A stretch of DNA of 64,000 nucleotides from Halosolutus amylolyticus (lineage in GTDB: Archaea > Halobacteriota > Halobacteria > Halobacteriales > Natrialbaceae), in the NCBI RefSeq assembly GCF_023566055.1, contig NZ_JALIQP010000003.1, forward strand, positions 124,001-188,000. Direction: 5' to 3'. The notes below the pieces were generated by a model. It saw nothing but the letters and a program-made list of their open reading frames with translations, was not told the origin of the DNA and searched no databases. Numbering within the stretch: position 1 is the stretch's first letter; the number at the start of each line of letters is the position of its first letter. Shown here piece by piece: positions 41,612 to 51,652 of this stretch. The position numbers and the translations under genes were made by a program.

Positions 41612-43330
41612 ATGAGCACACCTTCTCCCGACGACCCGATACCATCGGACGCGGAGATCGCGCGCGCGGCGACCGAACAACCGATCGAGGACGTGGTTTC
41701 CTCGCTCGGTCTCGAACCCGACGACCTCGATCCGTACGGAGATTCCGTCGCCAAACTCACGGCCGAGACCACCCGACAACTCGCGGAGCGATCGACAGCC
41801 GACGCCCGGTACGTCCTCGTCACCGGCATGACGCCGACGCCACGCGGTGAAGGGAAGACGGTGACCAACGTCGGCCTCGCACAGGCGTTCGATCGGCTCG
41901 GCAAGACCGCCGTCGCTGCGATCCGCGAGCCCTCGCTCGGGCCGGTGTTCGGGCTCAAAGGCGGCGCGGCCGGCGGCGGCTATTCCCAGGTCCTCCCGAT
42001 GGAGGACATCAACCTGCACTTCACGGGCGACCTCCACGCTGTCACGGCCGCGCACAACGTGATTTCGGCGACGCTCGACAACCACGTCCACCAGGGGAAC
42101 GAACTCGGCGTCGACCCAACGGAGATCGTCTGGCCGCGGGCGATCGACGTCAACGATCGCGCGCTGCGCGAACTCGTCGTCGGACTCGGCGGCTCGGCGA
42201 ACGGGCCGCCACGCGAGGACGGGTTCGTCCTGACGGCGGCCTCGGAGCTCATGGCCGTGCTCTGTCTGGCCGACGGGATCGCCGACCTGAAAGACCGGAT
42301 CGGGAGAATCATCGTCGCCTACGACGCCGACGACGACCCCGTCACCGTCGACGACCTCGGCGTAACCGGCGCGGTCGCCGTGTTGCTCAGGGACGCGTTC
42401 CGGCCCAACGTCGTCGGAACGATCGAGGGGACGCCGGCGTTCGTCCACGGGGGGCCGTTCGCGAACATCGCTCACGGAACGAACTCGATCGTCGCGGACC
42501 GGGTCGGCGGCGCACTCGCCGACTACGTCGTCACGGAGGCCGGTTTCGGTGCGGACCTCGGGGCCGAGAAGTTCTTCGACATCGTCGCTCCGGCCGCCGG
42601 CATCGAGCCCGCGGCCGCGGCGCTGGTCGTCTCCGTCCGCGCGCTCAAGTACCACGGCAAGGACATGTGGCCCGTCGAGTTCGACACCCTCGAGGAACCC
42701 GACGTCGACGCCGTCCGCGCCGGCTTCGAGAACCTCGATCGGCACGTCGCGATCCTCGAAGCGTTCGGCGTTCCCGTCGTCGTCGCCGTCAACCGGTTCC
42801 CCGGGGACGCTGACGACGAAGTCGACGCGATCCTCGACCACTGTCGGGAGGGTCTCGGCGTTCGAGCCGCCGAATCGACGGTCTACCGGGATGGCGGCGA
42901 CGGTGGGATCGAACTCGCGACGGCGATCGACGACGCCGTCGACGAGCACGACGAGCCGTTCGAACCGATATACGACCGCGACGCGCCGGTCGCCGAGAAG
43001 ATCGAAACGGTCGCGACCCGGGTCTACGGTGCGGACGGCGTCACCTTTACGGACGACGCCCGCGCCGATCTCGATCGACTCGAATCGATCGGGCTCGCGG
43101 ACGCCCCGGTCTGTCTCTCGAAGACGCCGTACTCGTTCAGCGACGATCCGTCGAAAAACGGCGTGCCGGAGGGGTGGGAGCTGACGGTCCGGGAACTCCG
43201 ACCCTCGGCAGGCGCAGGGTTCGTCGTCGCGCTCACCGGTGACGTCCTCACGATGCCCGGACTCCCGTCGGATCCGGCTGCACTCGAGATCGACCTCGAG
43301 GGGGATGGGACCGTGACGGGGCTGTTCTAG
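41612..43330 (+). CDS. fhs: Formate-tetrahydrofolate ligase (10-formyl-THF synthetase)
   Basis: A 572-residue monofunctional enzyme making 10-formyl-THF from formate, THF and ATP, feeding purine and one-carbon metabolism. The P-loop TPRGEGKT is at 76-83. Other family stretches are EPSLGPVFGLKGGAAGGGYSQV, DINLHFTGDLHAV, GGPFANIAHGTNSI, TEAGFGADLGAEKFF and the C-terminal GDVLTMPGLP. Start ATG 41612. Its stop lies 4 bases from the stop of the convergent metG. Confidence 0.94.
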   Translation: MSTPSPDDPIPSDAEIARAATEQPIEDVVSSLGLEPDDLDPYGDSVAKLTAETTRQLAERSTADARYVLVTGMTPTPRGEGKTVTNVGLAQAFDRLGKTAVAAIREPSLGPVFGLKGGAAGGGYSQVLPMEDINLHFTGDLHAVTAAHNVISATLDNHVHQGNELGVDPTEIVWPRAIDVNDRALRELVVGLGGSANGPPREDGFVLTAASELMAVLCLADGIADLKDRIGRIIVAYDADDDPVTVDDLGVTGAVAVLLRDAFRPNVVGTIEGTPAFVHGGPFANIAHGTNSIVADRVGGALADYVVTEAGFGADLGAEKFFDIVAPAAGIEPAAAALVVSVRALKYHGKDMWPVEFDTLEEPDVDAVRAGFENLDRHVAILEAFGVPVVVAVNRFPGDADDEVDAILDHCREGLGVRAAESTVYRDGGDGGIELATAIDDAVDEHDEPFEPIYDRDAPVAEKIETVATRVYGADGVTFTDDARADLDRLESIGLADAPVCLSKTPYSFSDDPSKNGVPEGWELTVRELRPSAGAGFVVALTGDVLTMPGLPSDPAALEIDLEGDGTVTGLF

Positions 43331-43334
43331 ATCG

Positions 43335-45425
43335 CTACCGGATCTTCTCGCCGATCGCGGCGTCGCCGTGGGTCGTCAGCAGGTCGGCCTCGTCGCCGGC
43401 CGCGAGGATCATGCCGTTGGACTCGACGCCGAACAGTTCCGCGGGCTCCATGTTCGCCAGCAGGATGCACTTCTGGCCCGGCAGTTCGTCGAGGTCGTGG
43501 AGCTGCTTGATCCCCGCGACCACCTGGCGAGTCTCGAAGCCGATGTCGACCTCGAGGCGCGCGAGGTCGTCGGCGCCCTCGATGCCCTCGGCCGACTCGA
43601 TGCGGCCGACACGAATGTCCAGTTCCTGGAAGTCCTCGAATCCGATGCGGTCCTCGAGTAGCGGCTCGAGATCGTCGGTTGCTGCCATGGACTCCGATTC
43701 GTCCGCGGCGGTGTCGTCGCTTTCGGTTTCCGCCTCGTCGTCATCGTCGGCTGCGTCCGCCACGCGTTCCTCGAGCTTCTCGTTCAGTTCCGCGACCCGA
43801 TCGTCCTCGATCTTCGCGAACAGTTCGCCGGGTTCGTCGAAGGTCCGCGGCGGTGCCTCGAGCGCGTCCTCGAGGTGGGCGTCGGCGATGTCGCCGTCCT
43901 CGCCGAGTTGCTCCCAGAGCCCCTGGGCCTTGTCGGGAGCGATCGGTTCGAGCAGGACGGCGACGGCCTTGGCGATCTGGACGCAGTCGCGGATGACTTG
44001 CTCGGCGCGCTCGGGGTCGTCGTCGGTGAGCTTCCAGGGCTCGTTGCGCTGGATGTACTCGTTGCCGAACTGCGCGAGTTGCGTCGCGGCCTGCCCGATC
44101 CCGCGCAGGTCGTAGTCGTTGACGCTCTCGCGGGCGTCGCCGATCGCACCCTCGATGCGCTCGCGAACCTCTTCGGAGACGTCCGCCTCCGGCGTCCCCT
44201 CGTAGTTCCGGTAGGCGAAGAGCAGCGATCGGTACCAGAAGTTGCCCACGGTGCCGACGAGTTCGCCGTTGACCTTCTCCTGGAAGGCGTCCCAGGAGAA
44301 GTCGACGTCTTGCTGGAGGCCGCCGGTCGTCGTCAGGTAGTACCGGAGCAGGTCGGGGTGGAACCCCTCGTCGAGGTACTCTTTGGCCCAGATCGCCCGA
44401 TTGCGACTCGTGGAGAGGCCCTTGCCGTTGATCGTGATGAAGCCGGTCGCGGCGACGCCCCGGGGTGCGTTGTAGCCCGCCCCTTCGAGCATCGCGGGCC
44501 AGAAGATGGTGTGGTGCTGGATGATGTCGCGGCCGATGACGTGGACGATCTCACCCTCCTCTCTCCAGACCTGTTCCCAGTCGTACTCGTCGCTCCCGAC
44601 GCGCTCGGAGTACTGCTTCGTCGAGGAGATGTACTCGATCGGCGCGTCGACCCAGACGTAGAGGACGAGGTCCGATTCGCCGTCTGGATAGTCGATCCCC
44701 CAGTCCATGTCGCGCGTAATGCACCAGTCCTGCAGGCCGTCCTCGATCCACTGCCGGGGCTGGTTCCGGGCGTTCGAGGTCCCCTCGAGACCGTCGAGGA
44801 ACTCGGTCAGGTAGTCCGCGAACTCGGAGACCTCGAAGAACTTGTGGGTCCGATCGCGGTACTCGGCCGGGTTCCCGGTGATCGTGCTGGTCGGGTCCTC
44901 GACCTCCCCGGGTTCGAGGTGGCGCTGACAGCCCTCGTCGCACTCGTCGCCACGGGCTTTCGCGCCGCAGTAGGGACAGGTCCCCTCGACGTACCGATCC
45001 GGGAGGTACTGGTCGGCGTCGGGGTCGTAGGCGACCTGGATCTCCTTCTCGTAGATGTACCCCTGCTCGTCCAGGGAGCGGACGATGTCCTGCGTGGTCT
45101 CGACGTTGGTCTCGTCGTGGGTGTGGCCGTAGTTGTCGAACTCGACGTTGAACTGCGGGAACGTCTCCTCGTACTGGCGGTGCCAGTCCAGGGCGAACGC
45201 TTCGGGGTCGACGCCCTCTTTCTCGGCGTTGACGGCGACCGGGGTGCCGTGCATGTCCGAGCCACAGACGTAGGCCGTCTCCTGGCCGAGCGTCTGGAGC
45301 GCGCGATTGAAGGCGTCTGCGCCGATATACCCCCGCAGGTGGCCGATGTGCAGGTCGCCGTTGGCGTACGGCAACCCGCAGGTCACGACCGCGGGTCGAT
45401 CCGTCGGAAAGTCGTCGGTGCTCAT
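43335..45425 (-). CDS. metG: Methionyl-tRNA synthetase with C-terminal tRNA-binding domain
   Basis: A 696-residue class Ia synthetase. The HIGH motif is in PYANGDLHIGHLRGY (26-29), the zinc knuckle in CPYCGAKARGDECDEGC, and the KMSKS equivalent in GKGLSTSRNRAIW. An anticodon-binding helical domain follows. A highly acidic linker (about 560-590) joins it to an EMAP-II/Arc1-type tRNA-binding domain (DIRVGRIESAEGIEGADDL ... PAELFGVESNGM). Start ATG 45425. The fusion is normal for many prokaryotes. Confidence 0.96.
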   Translation of the reverse strand: MSTDDFPTDRPAVVTCGLPYANGDLHIGHLRGYIGADAFNRALQTLGQETAYVCGSDMHGTPVAVNAEKEGVDPEAFALDWHRQYEETFPQFNVEFDNYGHTHDETNVETTQDIVRSLDEQGYIYEKEIQVAYDPDADQYLPDRYVEGTCPYCGAKARGDECDEGCQRHLEPGEVEDPTSTITGNPAEYRDRTHKFFEVSEFADYLTEFLDGLEGTSNARNQPRQWIEDGLQDWCITRDMDWGIDYPDGESDLVLYVWVDAPIEYISSTKQYSERVGSDEYDWEQVWREEGEIVHVIGRDIIQHHTIFWPAMLEGAGYNAPRGVAATGFITINGKGLSTSRNRAIWAKEYLDEGFHPDLLRYYLTTTGGLQQDVDFSWDAFQEKVNGELVGTVGNFWYRSLLFAYRNYEGTPEADVSEEVRERIEGAIGDARESVNDYDLRGIGQAATQLAQFGNEYIQRNEPWKLTDDDPERAEQVIRDCVQIAKAVAVLLEPIAPDKAQGLWEQLGEDGDIADAHLEDALEAPPRTFDEPGELFAKIEDDRVAELNEKLEERVADAADDDDEAETESDDTAADESESMAATDDLEPLLEDRIGFEDFQELDIRVGRIESAEGIEGADDLARLEVDIGFETRQVVAGIKQLHDLDELPGQKCILLANMEPAELFGVESNGMILAAGDEADLLTTHGDAAIGEKIR

Positions 45426-45842
45426 ATCTGTGTGCTGTCGGTGACGGGCGTAAAACCCGCCGGTTTTCGATCGTCGATCGGTTCTCGAGGGAGACTCGTC
45501 GCTGAGACGAACGCGTCGATTCGCGTCGGGTTTCGACGCCGCGTGGACACCGGATGAGCGATGCGATCGCGGCGATCCTCCCGGTCGAGAGTGCCGTCGC
45601 TACATCCGCATGAGAAGGGCGTCGCGGACGGCAGGCGTCGTCATCGACTCCGAGTTGTGGGTGATCTCACATAACGTTTCGCCTCGGCGATCGCGCGTCG
45701 CGTGTGTCCGCCTTCGGCCCCGCAGTCTCCAGTTTGAGTCCGATGACAGTCCGGGTATCGATCGTATACGAGTCACAAAGCCTGGCTTTCCGCTTTCGAC
45801 GGTCACCTACTGTTTTGCGATCACATCTCACACGTCACGTCC
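45426..45842. other. 417-base gene-free region upstream of metG and the SNF transporter
   Basis: No supported gene; only short frames of under 25 codons from plausible starts. Base composition is like the genome, with ATAACG near 45671 and a TATA-like CTGTTTTGCG at about 45811-45820 serving the transporter. No repeat or RNA gene is recognised. Confidence 0.5.
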
Positions 45843-47189
45843 ATGAGTTCCATCGATATCCCGCGCGAGCAGTGGGCGACGCGAGCAGGATTCATCCTCG
45901 CTGCCGTCGGGAGCGCAGTGGGGCTCGGGAACATCTGGCGGTTCCCGTTCCTGACGGCGGAATCGGGCGGTGCGATCTTCGTGCTGGTCTACCTGCTTCT
46001 CGTCGCGCTCATCGGACTCCCCGTGATGCTCGTCGAGTTCGTCATCGGACGCCGATCCGAGCGGAACCCGATCGGTGCCTTCAGGCGCCTCGGTCATCCC
46101 TCCTGGCGCTTTGCCGGGGCGATCGGTGCGTTCGCGGGCTTTGTCATCCTGTCGTACTACAGCGTCGTCGGCGGCTGGGTGCTCCAGTACATCGTCGCCA
46201 GCTTTTCGGGCGGCTACGGCGGCGACGCCGAACTGTTCTTCGTCGAGACCGCGTCCGGAACGAACGCGATCGTCTCCCACGCCGCCTTCATGGGGCTCGT
46301 GGCCGGTATCGTCGCCCTCGGCGTCCGCGAGGGGCTCGAGCGGGCGGCCAAGGTGATGGTGCCGAGCGTCATCGTGCTCCTCGTGATCCTCGCCGGGTAC
46401 GGCGCCACGCTCCCGAACGCGAGCACGGGCTACCAGTTTTACCTCAATCCGGACGTGAGCACGTTCGCGTCCGACGCCGTTTCGATCCTCCCCGCTGCGG
46501 CGGGGCAGGCGTTCTTCACGCTGTCGCTCGGGATGGGCGTGATGATCACGTACTCCTCGTATCTGGGCGAAGACCGCGATCTGCTGAACGATTCGATCAT
46601 CATCGTCGTGATCGACACGTTCATCGCGATCCTGGCGGGCCTCGTCGTCTTCCCCTTCCTCGCCTCGCAGGGAGTCGATCTCGAAACCGGCGGCGGCGGT
46701 GCCGGCGCCGTCTTCATCAGTCTCGCGACCGCGTTCGAGTCCATGCCGGCCGGCCATCTCGTCGGTGGCCTCTTCTTCATCATGCTGGCGATCGCCGCGC
46801 TGTCGAGCGCGTTCAGCATCCTCGAAGTCGTCGTCTCGTTCGTGACCGACACGTTCGACGTCGATCGCGTCCCGGCGACGATCGGGCTCGCGGCCGTCAT
46901 CTTCGTCGTGGGTATCCCGACCGCGACGGATTTGAACTACCTCGACGCATACGACCTGTTCGCGAACAATATCCTGCTCATCGTCGGCGGCCTGTTACTC
47001 TCGATCTTCATCGGCTGGGTTTACGCCCCCGACGCGCTCGAGGAACTCGGGCAGGGCCGGGGCGGAAACGGCCTGTTCGACACGTACTGGATCACTGTCG
47101 TCCGGGTCGTCGTCCCGCTGGTGCTCCTCTACACGGTGTACCTCGCGGTCGTGGAGTACATCGAGTTCCTCCAGGGGACGTTCTTCTAA
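45843..47189 (+). CDS. Sodium-dependent transporter, neurotransmitter:sodium symporter (SNF) family
   Basis: A 448-residue membrane protein with 11 predicted helices, typical of bacterial/archaeal LeuT-like members. The first helix WATRAGFILAAVGSAVGLGN with IWRFPFL carries the unwound substrate/Na+ site. YSSYLGEDRD after helix 6 and ALSSAFSILEVVVSF in helix 8 are further matches. It probably imports an amino acid with Na+. ATG 45843 is leaderless after CTGTTTTGCG. Confidence 0.9.
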   Translation: MSSIDIPREQWATRAGFILAAVGSAVGLGNIWRFPFLTAESGGAIFVLVYLLLVALIGLPVMLVEFVIGRRSERNPIGAFRRLGHPSWRFAGAIGAFAGFVILSYYSVVGGWVLQYIVASFSGGYGGDAELFFVETASGTNAIVSHAAFMGLVAGIVALGVREGLERAAKVMVPSVIVLLVILAGYGATLPNASTGYQFYLNPDVSTFASDAVSILPAAAGQAFFTLSLGMGVMITYSSYLGEDRDLLNDSIIIVVIDTFIAILAGLVVFPFLASQGVDLETGGGGAGAVFISLATAFESMPAGHLVGGLFFIMLAIAALSSAFSILEVVVSFVTDTFDVDRVPATIGLAAVIFVVGIPTATDLNYLDAYDLFANNILLIVGGLLLSIFIGWVYAPDALEELGQGRGGNGLFDTYWITVVRVVVPLVLLYTVYLAVVEYIEFLQGTFF

Positions 47190-47193
47190 CTCA

Positions 47194-47532
47194 CTACCGT
47201 TCGTCGACCGTCCCTCGATCGACGTCCCAGATCGCCGGAAGCAGGTCGAACCGGCTGCCAAAGAGCAGTCCCAGGCCGACGAGTAGCGGTCCGAGAAACA
47301 GCACCCCGTACGCTCGGTCTCCGGACGGGAGGACCGGCGCGACCGCGGCTCCGACCCACGCGAGCCAGGCCAGCGCCTCCCACGGCTTCCCGTCGTAGAG
47401 GCGCCAGACGGCGACCGAGAGGAGGAAGCCGGCGAGTGCAGCCGAAAGCGGTGCGGGATCGACGGCGCGCGAGAGCGCGACGATCGTCGCGAAGCCGACG
47501 ACTGCGACCCCGTCGTGTCGATCGAAATCCAT
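47194..47532 (-). CDS. Small membrane protein, unknown function
   Basis: A 112-residue protein with about four hydrophobic helices (10-26, 28-46, 52-68 and 74-93) and short hydrophilic termini. No domain is recognised. It converges on the SNF transporter, with stops 4 bases apart. ATG 47532 is chosen because it leaves a short polar N-terminus (MDFDRHDG) before the first helix; the frame is open further upstream but over another gene region. Confidence 0.65.
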   Translation of the reverse strand: MDFDRHDGVAVVGFATIVALSRAVDPAPLSAALAGFLLSVAVWRLYDGKPWEALAWLAWVGAAVAPVLPSGDRAYGVLFLGPLLVGLGLLFGSRFDLLPAIWDVDRGTVDER

Positions 47533-47672
47533 GCGGGTACCTGCTCGGGGAGGGCAAAAACGCGTATCGGTTTCGCGGCCCGACCGTCGTTCATCCGGAC
47601 TGTTGCCCGTCGGTTCCGGCCCATCCGCGACCCGTCTGCGGGTGCGCCGGGACCTCGGGGCGGCGATCCGTA

Positions 47673-48758
47673 TCAGTCGTCGCAGACGACCGGGACGCTC
47701 GCGCGCACCTCCAGTCGATCGAGGTCGGCGACGAACGAGGCGAGCATCTCCCGGGAGACGTGGGGCATACAGACGATCCGGAGTTCGCCGGTCCCGGTCC
47801 GGGAGATGCGCCAGCCCCGGTCCCGGAGCGCGTCGAAGGTCGATCGAGGGACGTCCGCCGCGACCAGCGGCAGGGTGGGCTCGACGACCTCGTACCCTCG
47901 CTTTTCCAGCGCGTCGGCGAGCCACTCGGCGTTGTTCTGCGAGCGGACGTACTGCGTCCGGTAGCCGGTGGGCCACAGTTCCGCCATGGCCGCGACGGCG
48001 CTCGCGACCCCCGCACCCGATCGGGTTCCGGTCAGCGTCGCCTGGGCTGTCGACTCGAGGTACGGCGTGTCGACGGCGAGTTCGTCCAGCAGGTCCGCGG
48101 AGCGGACGAGCAATCCGCCGGCCGGGACGGCGGCCTGGCCCATCTTGTGCGGGTCGATCGCCATCGTGTCGACTGGCGCGTGCGAGAAGTTCCACTCGTG
48201 GTCCGTAAAGGGAAGGACGAACCCACCCCACGCGGCGTCGACGTGGAGCATGGCGTCGACCTCACGGGCAACGCGGCCGAGTTCCGGGATCGGATCGACG
48301 CGACCGTACTCGGTCGTCCCCGCGACGCCGACCACCAGCGCCGTCTCCGCGTCGACGCAGGTGCGGACGGCCTCGAGATCGACCCGGTGGTCCGCGTCGG
48401 TCGGGACGATCCGGAGGTCGACCCCGAGCACGTCGGCCGCCTTCTGGAAACTGAAGTGGGCGGACTCTGGCATGACGACGTTCGGCGTCGTCGTGTCCGC
48501 ACGCTCGCGAGCGATGCGGACGGCCTGGAGGTTCGCTTCCGTTCCGCCGCTCGCGACGTACCCCGTCGGATCGTCCAGCCCGGCGATCTCGCCGAGCATC
48601 GCGATCGCCTCGTCTTCGAGCGCTGTGACGGTGGGATACGTCCCGGGATCGCCGGGATTCGTCGCGAGAAATCGTTCGGCCGCGTCGCGCGCTACCGGGT
48701 GTGGCTCCGTACACATCGACGAGAGCACCCGATCGAACGCTTGCGGCTCGGCTTGCAT
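47673..48758 (-). CDS. mfnA: L-aspartate/L-tyrosine decarboxylase (MfnA family)
   Basis: A 361-residue PLP-dependent group II decarboxylase. The PLP lysine is K205 in DPHKMGQ; the stacking histidine is H101 in [14 protein letters not shown] and D174 lies in LHVDAAWGG. In methanogens MfnA makes tyramine for methanofuran; in haloarchaea, which lack methanofuran, the likely product is beta-alanine from aspartate for coenzyme A. Start ATG 48758 is preceded by an AT-rich TATA region (AATAAACCG on the minus strand). Confidence 0.88.
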   Translation of the reverse strand: MQAEPQAFDRVLSSMCTEPHPVARDAAERFLATNPGDPGTYPTVTALEDEAIAMLGEIAGLDDPTGYVASGGTEANLQAVRIARERADTTTPNVVMPESAHFSFQKAADVLGVDLRIVPTDADHRVDLEAVRTCVDAETALVVGVAGTTEYGRVDPIPELGRVAREVDAMLHVDAAWGGFVLPFTDHEWNFSHAPVDTMAIDPHKMGQAAVPAGGLLVRSADLLDELAVDTPYLESTAQATLTGTRSGAGVASAVAAMAELWPTGYRTQYVRSQNNAEWLADALEKRGYEVVEPTLPLVAADVPRSTFDALRDRGWRISRTGTGELRIVCMPHVSREMLASFVADLDRLEVRASVPVVCDD

Positions 48759-48915
48759 ATCACGTGAGATGATGGTCAACGGTTTATTACTTGCGTTTAC
48801 CGGTCGATCGTACCGCCAGAACGACGGAGCGTGGCGGATCTCGTCGCCGGCGAACCGACGATCGGTTCCGCGTCGGCCGTCGGCACGGGAGCGCAGTCGC
48901 GGTCGGGACGACGCG

Positions 48916-51249
48916 CTACCGGACGGAATCGAGGAGCAACTTCTGCTCGACCCGCTTGACCTCGTGCTGGACGTCACGGACGGCGTCGATGTTCGCCGAG
49001 ATCGAACTGATTCCCTCGTTGACGAGGAACTGGACCATCTCGGGTTTGGAACCGGCCTGTCCGCAGATGCTCGTGTCGACGTCGTGTTCGCGGCAGGTCT
49101 CGATGACGTCGCCGATGAGGCGCAACACGGACGGGTGGAGTTCGTCGAACCGATCGGCGACGTTCTCGTTGTTCCGATCGACCGCCAGCGTGTACTGGGT
49201 GAGGTCGTTCGTGCCGAACGAGGCGAAGTCGATTCCCGCGGCGGCCATCTCCTCGATCGCGAGGGCGGACGCGGGGGTCTCGACCATGATACCCCACTTG
49301 CGCTTCTCGGGGTCGATTCCGGACTCGGTCAGGAGTTGCCTGGCGCGGTAGACGTCATCGGCGTCGTTGACCAGCGGGAACATGATCTCGACGTTGTCGT
49401 ACCCCATCTCGTAGAGTCGGCGGAACGCCTCGAGTTCGTGGGCGAAGACGTCCGGCCGATCGAGCGAGCGGCGGATGCCGCGGTAGCCGAGCATCGGGTT
49501 GTGCTCGGCGGGTTCGTCCTCGCCGCCCTCGAGCTGGCGGAACTCGTCGGTCGGGGCGTCGAGGGTCCGGACGCGAACTGGTCGCGGGTAGAACTCGTCG
49601 GCGACGCCGCGGATCCCGTCGATCAGTTCCTTGGTGTAGGCGTCGGCGCCGTTTTCCTCGATGAACTTCTCCGGCGTCTGGTTCAGCGAGAGGATCATGT
49701 GCTCCGTCCGCAGCAGTCCGACGCCGTCGGCACCGGTCGCAGCCGCGCGCTCTGCGGCCTCCGGAATCGAGACGTTGACCTTGACCTCGGTCGCGGTCAT
49801 CGGCTTGACCGGCGATTTCGGCCGGACCTCTTCGACGGGTTCGGCCTCCTCTTCCGGTTCGACGACCTGCCCTTCGAGCACCGACCCCTTGTCGCCGTCG
49901 AGCGTGACGACCTGGCCGTCCTCGAGGACGGTCGTGGCGTTCGTGGTCCCGACGATCGCGGGGACGCCGAGTTCCCGGGAGACGATCGCGGCGTGGCTGG
50001 TCATGCCGCCCTCGTCGGTGATGATCCCCGCGGCGCGTTTCATCGCGGGCACCATGTCCGGCATCGTCATCTCGGTGACGATGATGTCGCCCTCGCCGAC
50101 CTTGGCGAGGTCGTCGAGTTTCGTGACGATCCGGGCCTCGCCGCTTACCGTGCCGGGACTCGATCCGAGTCCGTCGACGATGACCTCGCCGGTCTGCTCC
50201 GGTTCTGCGGCGCTTCCGGCCTCGGCGGCCTGGACGCTGCCACTCCCGTCGGTGAGTCCCGCCGTCGCCTCGGCGTCGCTCTCGCCTGGATCGTATCCTT
50301 CCCCGGCGTCGTCGATCGTCGTGATCGGTCGGGACTGGAGCATGTAGACGTCGCCGTCGACGATCGCCCACTCGACGTCCTGTGGCTCGTCGTAGTGGTC
50401 CTCGACGCGTTCGCCGAGGTCGAGGAGGGCGTCGATCTCCGCGTCGTCGATGACCCGGGCGTTCCGTTTGTCCTGGGGGACCTCGCGTTCGACGGTTGTC
50501 CCGGTCTCCTCGTCTTTGACGTGCATGACCTTCTTCTCGGCGACGGTCACGTCGACCGATCGATCGTCGCGTTCGACGACGTAGTTGTCCGGCGAGACGG
50601 CGCCGGAGACGACGGCCTCGCCCAGTCCCCAGGCGGCCTCGATGATCATCGTCGGATCGCCCGTCGACGGGTGGCTGGTGAACATGACGCCCGACTTCTC
50701 GGCGTCGACCATCTGCTGGACGACGACCGCGATGTTGACGGCGGAGTGGTCGAACCCTTGCTCCTGGCGGTAGTAGATCGCCCGCTGGGTGAACAGCGAC
50801 GCCCAGCACTCCCGGACTCGATCGAGCAGGTTCTCCTCGGTGACGTTGAGGAACGTCTCCTGCTGGCCGGCGAAGGATGCGTCGGGCAGGTCTTCGGCGG
50901 TCGCGGACGAGCGGACCGCGACGAACGCCTCGCCGTCGCCGACCTCGCGGTAGGACTCGACGATCTCCTCGCGGAGGTCGTCGGGGAAGGGCGTCTCGAG
51001 GATCAATTCCTGGGCGCGCTCGGCGGCGTCCGCGAGCGCGCTCGAATCGTCGACGTCGACGTCGACGGCGGCGAACAGTTCCTCGTCGATGTTCGCCTCT
51101 TCGATGAACGAGCGGTACGTTCCCGCGGTCACGACGAATCCGGGTGGGACGGGGAGCCCGGCACCCGTCAACTCGCCGAGGGACGCACCTTTGCCGCCGA
51201 CCGTCTCGAGGTCGTCGGCGCTGATTTCCTCCAGCCAGAGTACAGCCAT
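48916..51249 (-). CDS. ppsA: Phosphoenolpyruvate synthase
   Basis: A 777-residue enzyme turning pyruvate, ATP and water into PEP, AMP and phosphate, the first step of gluconeogenesis. The N-terminal ATP-binding domain starts [20 protein letters not shown]; the swivelling phosphohistidine is H419 in [15 protein letters not shown]. The C-terminal PEP-binding TIM barrel has [10 protein letters not shown] and [12 protein letters not shown] hydrophilic insertion (about 315-350) precedes the swivelling domain. ATG 51249 matches the family start; ATG or GTG codons further up add only a few residues. A T-rich weak terminator is not obvious. Confidence 0.95.
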   Translation of the reverse strand: MAVLWLEEISADDLETVGGKGASLGELTGAGLPVPPGFVVTAGTYRSFIEEANIDEELFAAVDVDVDDSSALADAAERAQELILETPFPDDLREEIVESYREVGDGEAFVAVRSSATAEDLPDASFAGQQETFLNVTEENLLDRVRECWASLFTQRAIYYRQEQGFDHSAVNIAVVVQQMVDAEKSGVMFTSHPSTGDPTMIIEAAWGLGEAVVSGAVSPDNYVVERDDRSVDVTVAEKKVMHVKDEETGTTVEREVPQDKRNARVIDDAEIDALLDLGERVEDHYDEPQDVEWAIVDGDVYMLQSRPITTIDDAGEGYDPGESDAEATAGLTDGSGSVQAAEAGSAAEPEQTGEVIVDGLGSSPGTVSGEARIVTKLDDLAKVGEGDIIVTEMTMPDMVPAMKRAAGIITDEGGMTSHAAIVSRELGVPAIVGTTNATTVLEDGQVVTLDGDKGSVLEGQVVEPEEEAEPVEEVRPKSPVKPMTATEVKVNVSIPEAAERAAATGADGVGLLRTEHMILSLNQTPEKFIEENGADAYTKELIDGIRGVADEFYPRPVRVRTLDAPTDEFRQLEGGEDEPAEHNPMLGYRGIRRSLDRPDVFAHELEAFRRLYEMGYDNVEIMFPLVNDADDVYRARQLLTESGIDPEKRKWGIMVETPASALAIEEMAAAGIDFASFGTNDLTQYTLAVDRNNENVADRFDELHPSVLRLIGDVIETCREHDVDTSICGQAGSKPEMVQFLVNEGISSISANIDAVRDVQHEVKRVEQKLLLDSVR

Positions 51250-51610
51250 TGCTATCTGGTGGGTCACTCGACCGAATAAAGAAGGTTGCGAACGGCTCCC
51301 AGGAGTCGCAACTCACGTGTGAATGAGTTTCTCCAGTTTGGTGGCAAATACTGCGCGGCCCGCGAGAGAACGGCGCGCTTAATATTGCCTATAACGCGCT
51401 CGATAATGCCCCTATACGCCGAACTCGATAGCAATCGTCCCGTTCGGCACTCGTGTTCGATATCGAGTATGTTCTCGATCGAGTCTGTCTCACCGAGTGA
51501 CGTGAACGGCTCCGGCGCGAGGACTGGCTTCTCGGAGGGCGACCGGTTCCGTTATCGCTCGCCCGGACCGGTCCCAGTTCCGGCGCCGACAGCAACGCCC
51601 ACCGTGGTCC
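51250..51610. other. Long ppsA upstream region with AT-rich promoter stretch
   Basis: No gene. Bases 51377-51420 are AT-rich (TTAATATTGCCTATAACG, GATAATGCCCCTATACG) and probably hold the ppsA promoter, giving a leader of about 100 bases. Further upstream, minus-strand TACT-CGATATC-GAAC (51455-51469) partly matches the TrmB site seen at pyruvate kinase. The family B element begins at 51611. Confidence 0.45.
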
Positions 51611-51652
51611 GGGCGGCGGTTGCGCCGGTAAATCGTACAGCAATCCGTATCA
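51611..51652 (-). repeat. Family B half-element on the PhzF stop codon
   Basis: On the minus strand it begins TGATACGGATTGCTGTA, where TGA is the PhzF stop, and continues to ACCGGCGCAACCGCCGCCC. It matches one arm of the full element at 55040-55125 with few differences. Confidence 0.85.

Noticed and set aside
45600-45806. Short frame of 68 codons in the gap before the SNF transporter
   Set aside because: It is Arg-rich with no plausible start near a promoter and no family resemblance.
47968-51279. Open frame of 1103 codons on the plus strand
   Set aside because: It is antisense to mfnA and ppsA, both of which have full family motifs. Its composition is what a GC-rich genome gives in the third frame, with no recognisable domain.
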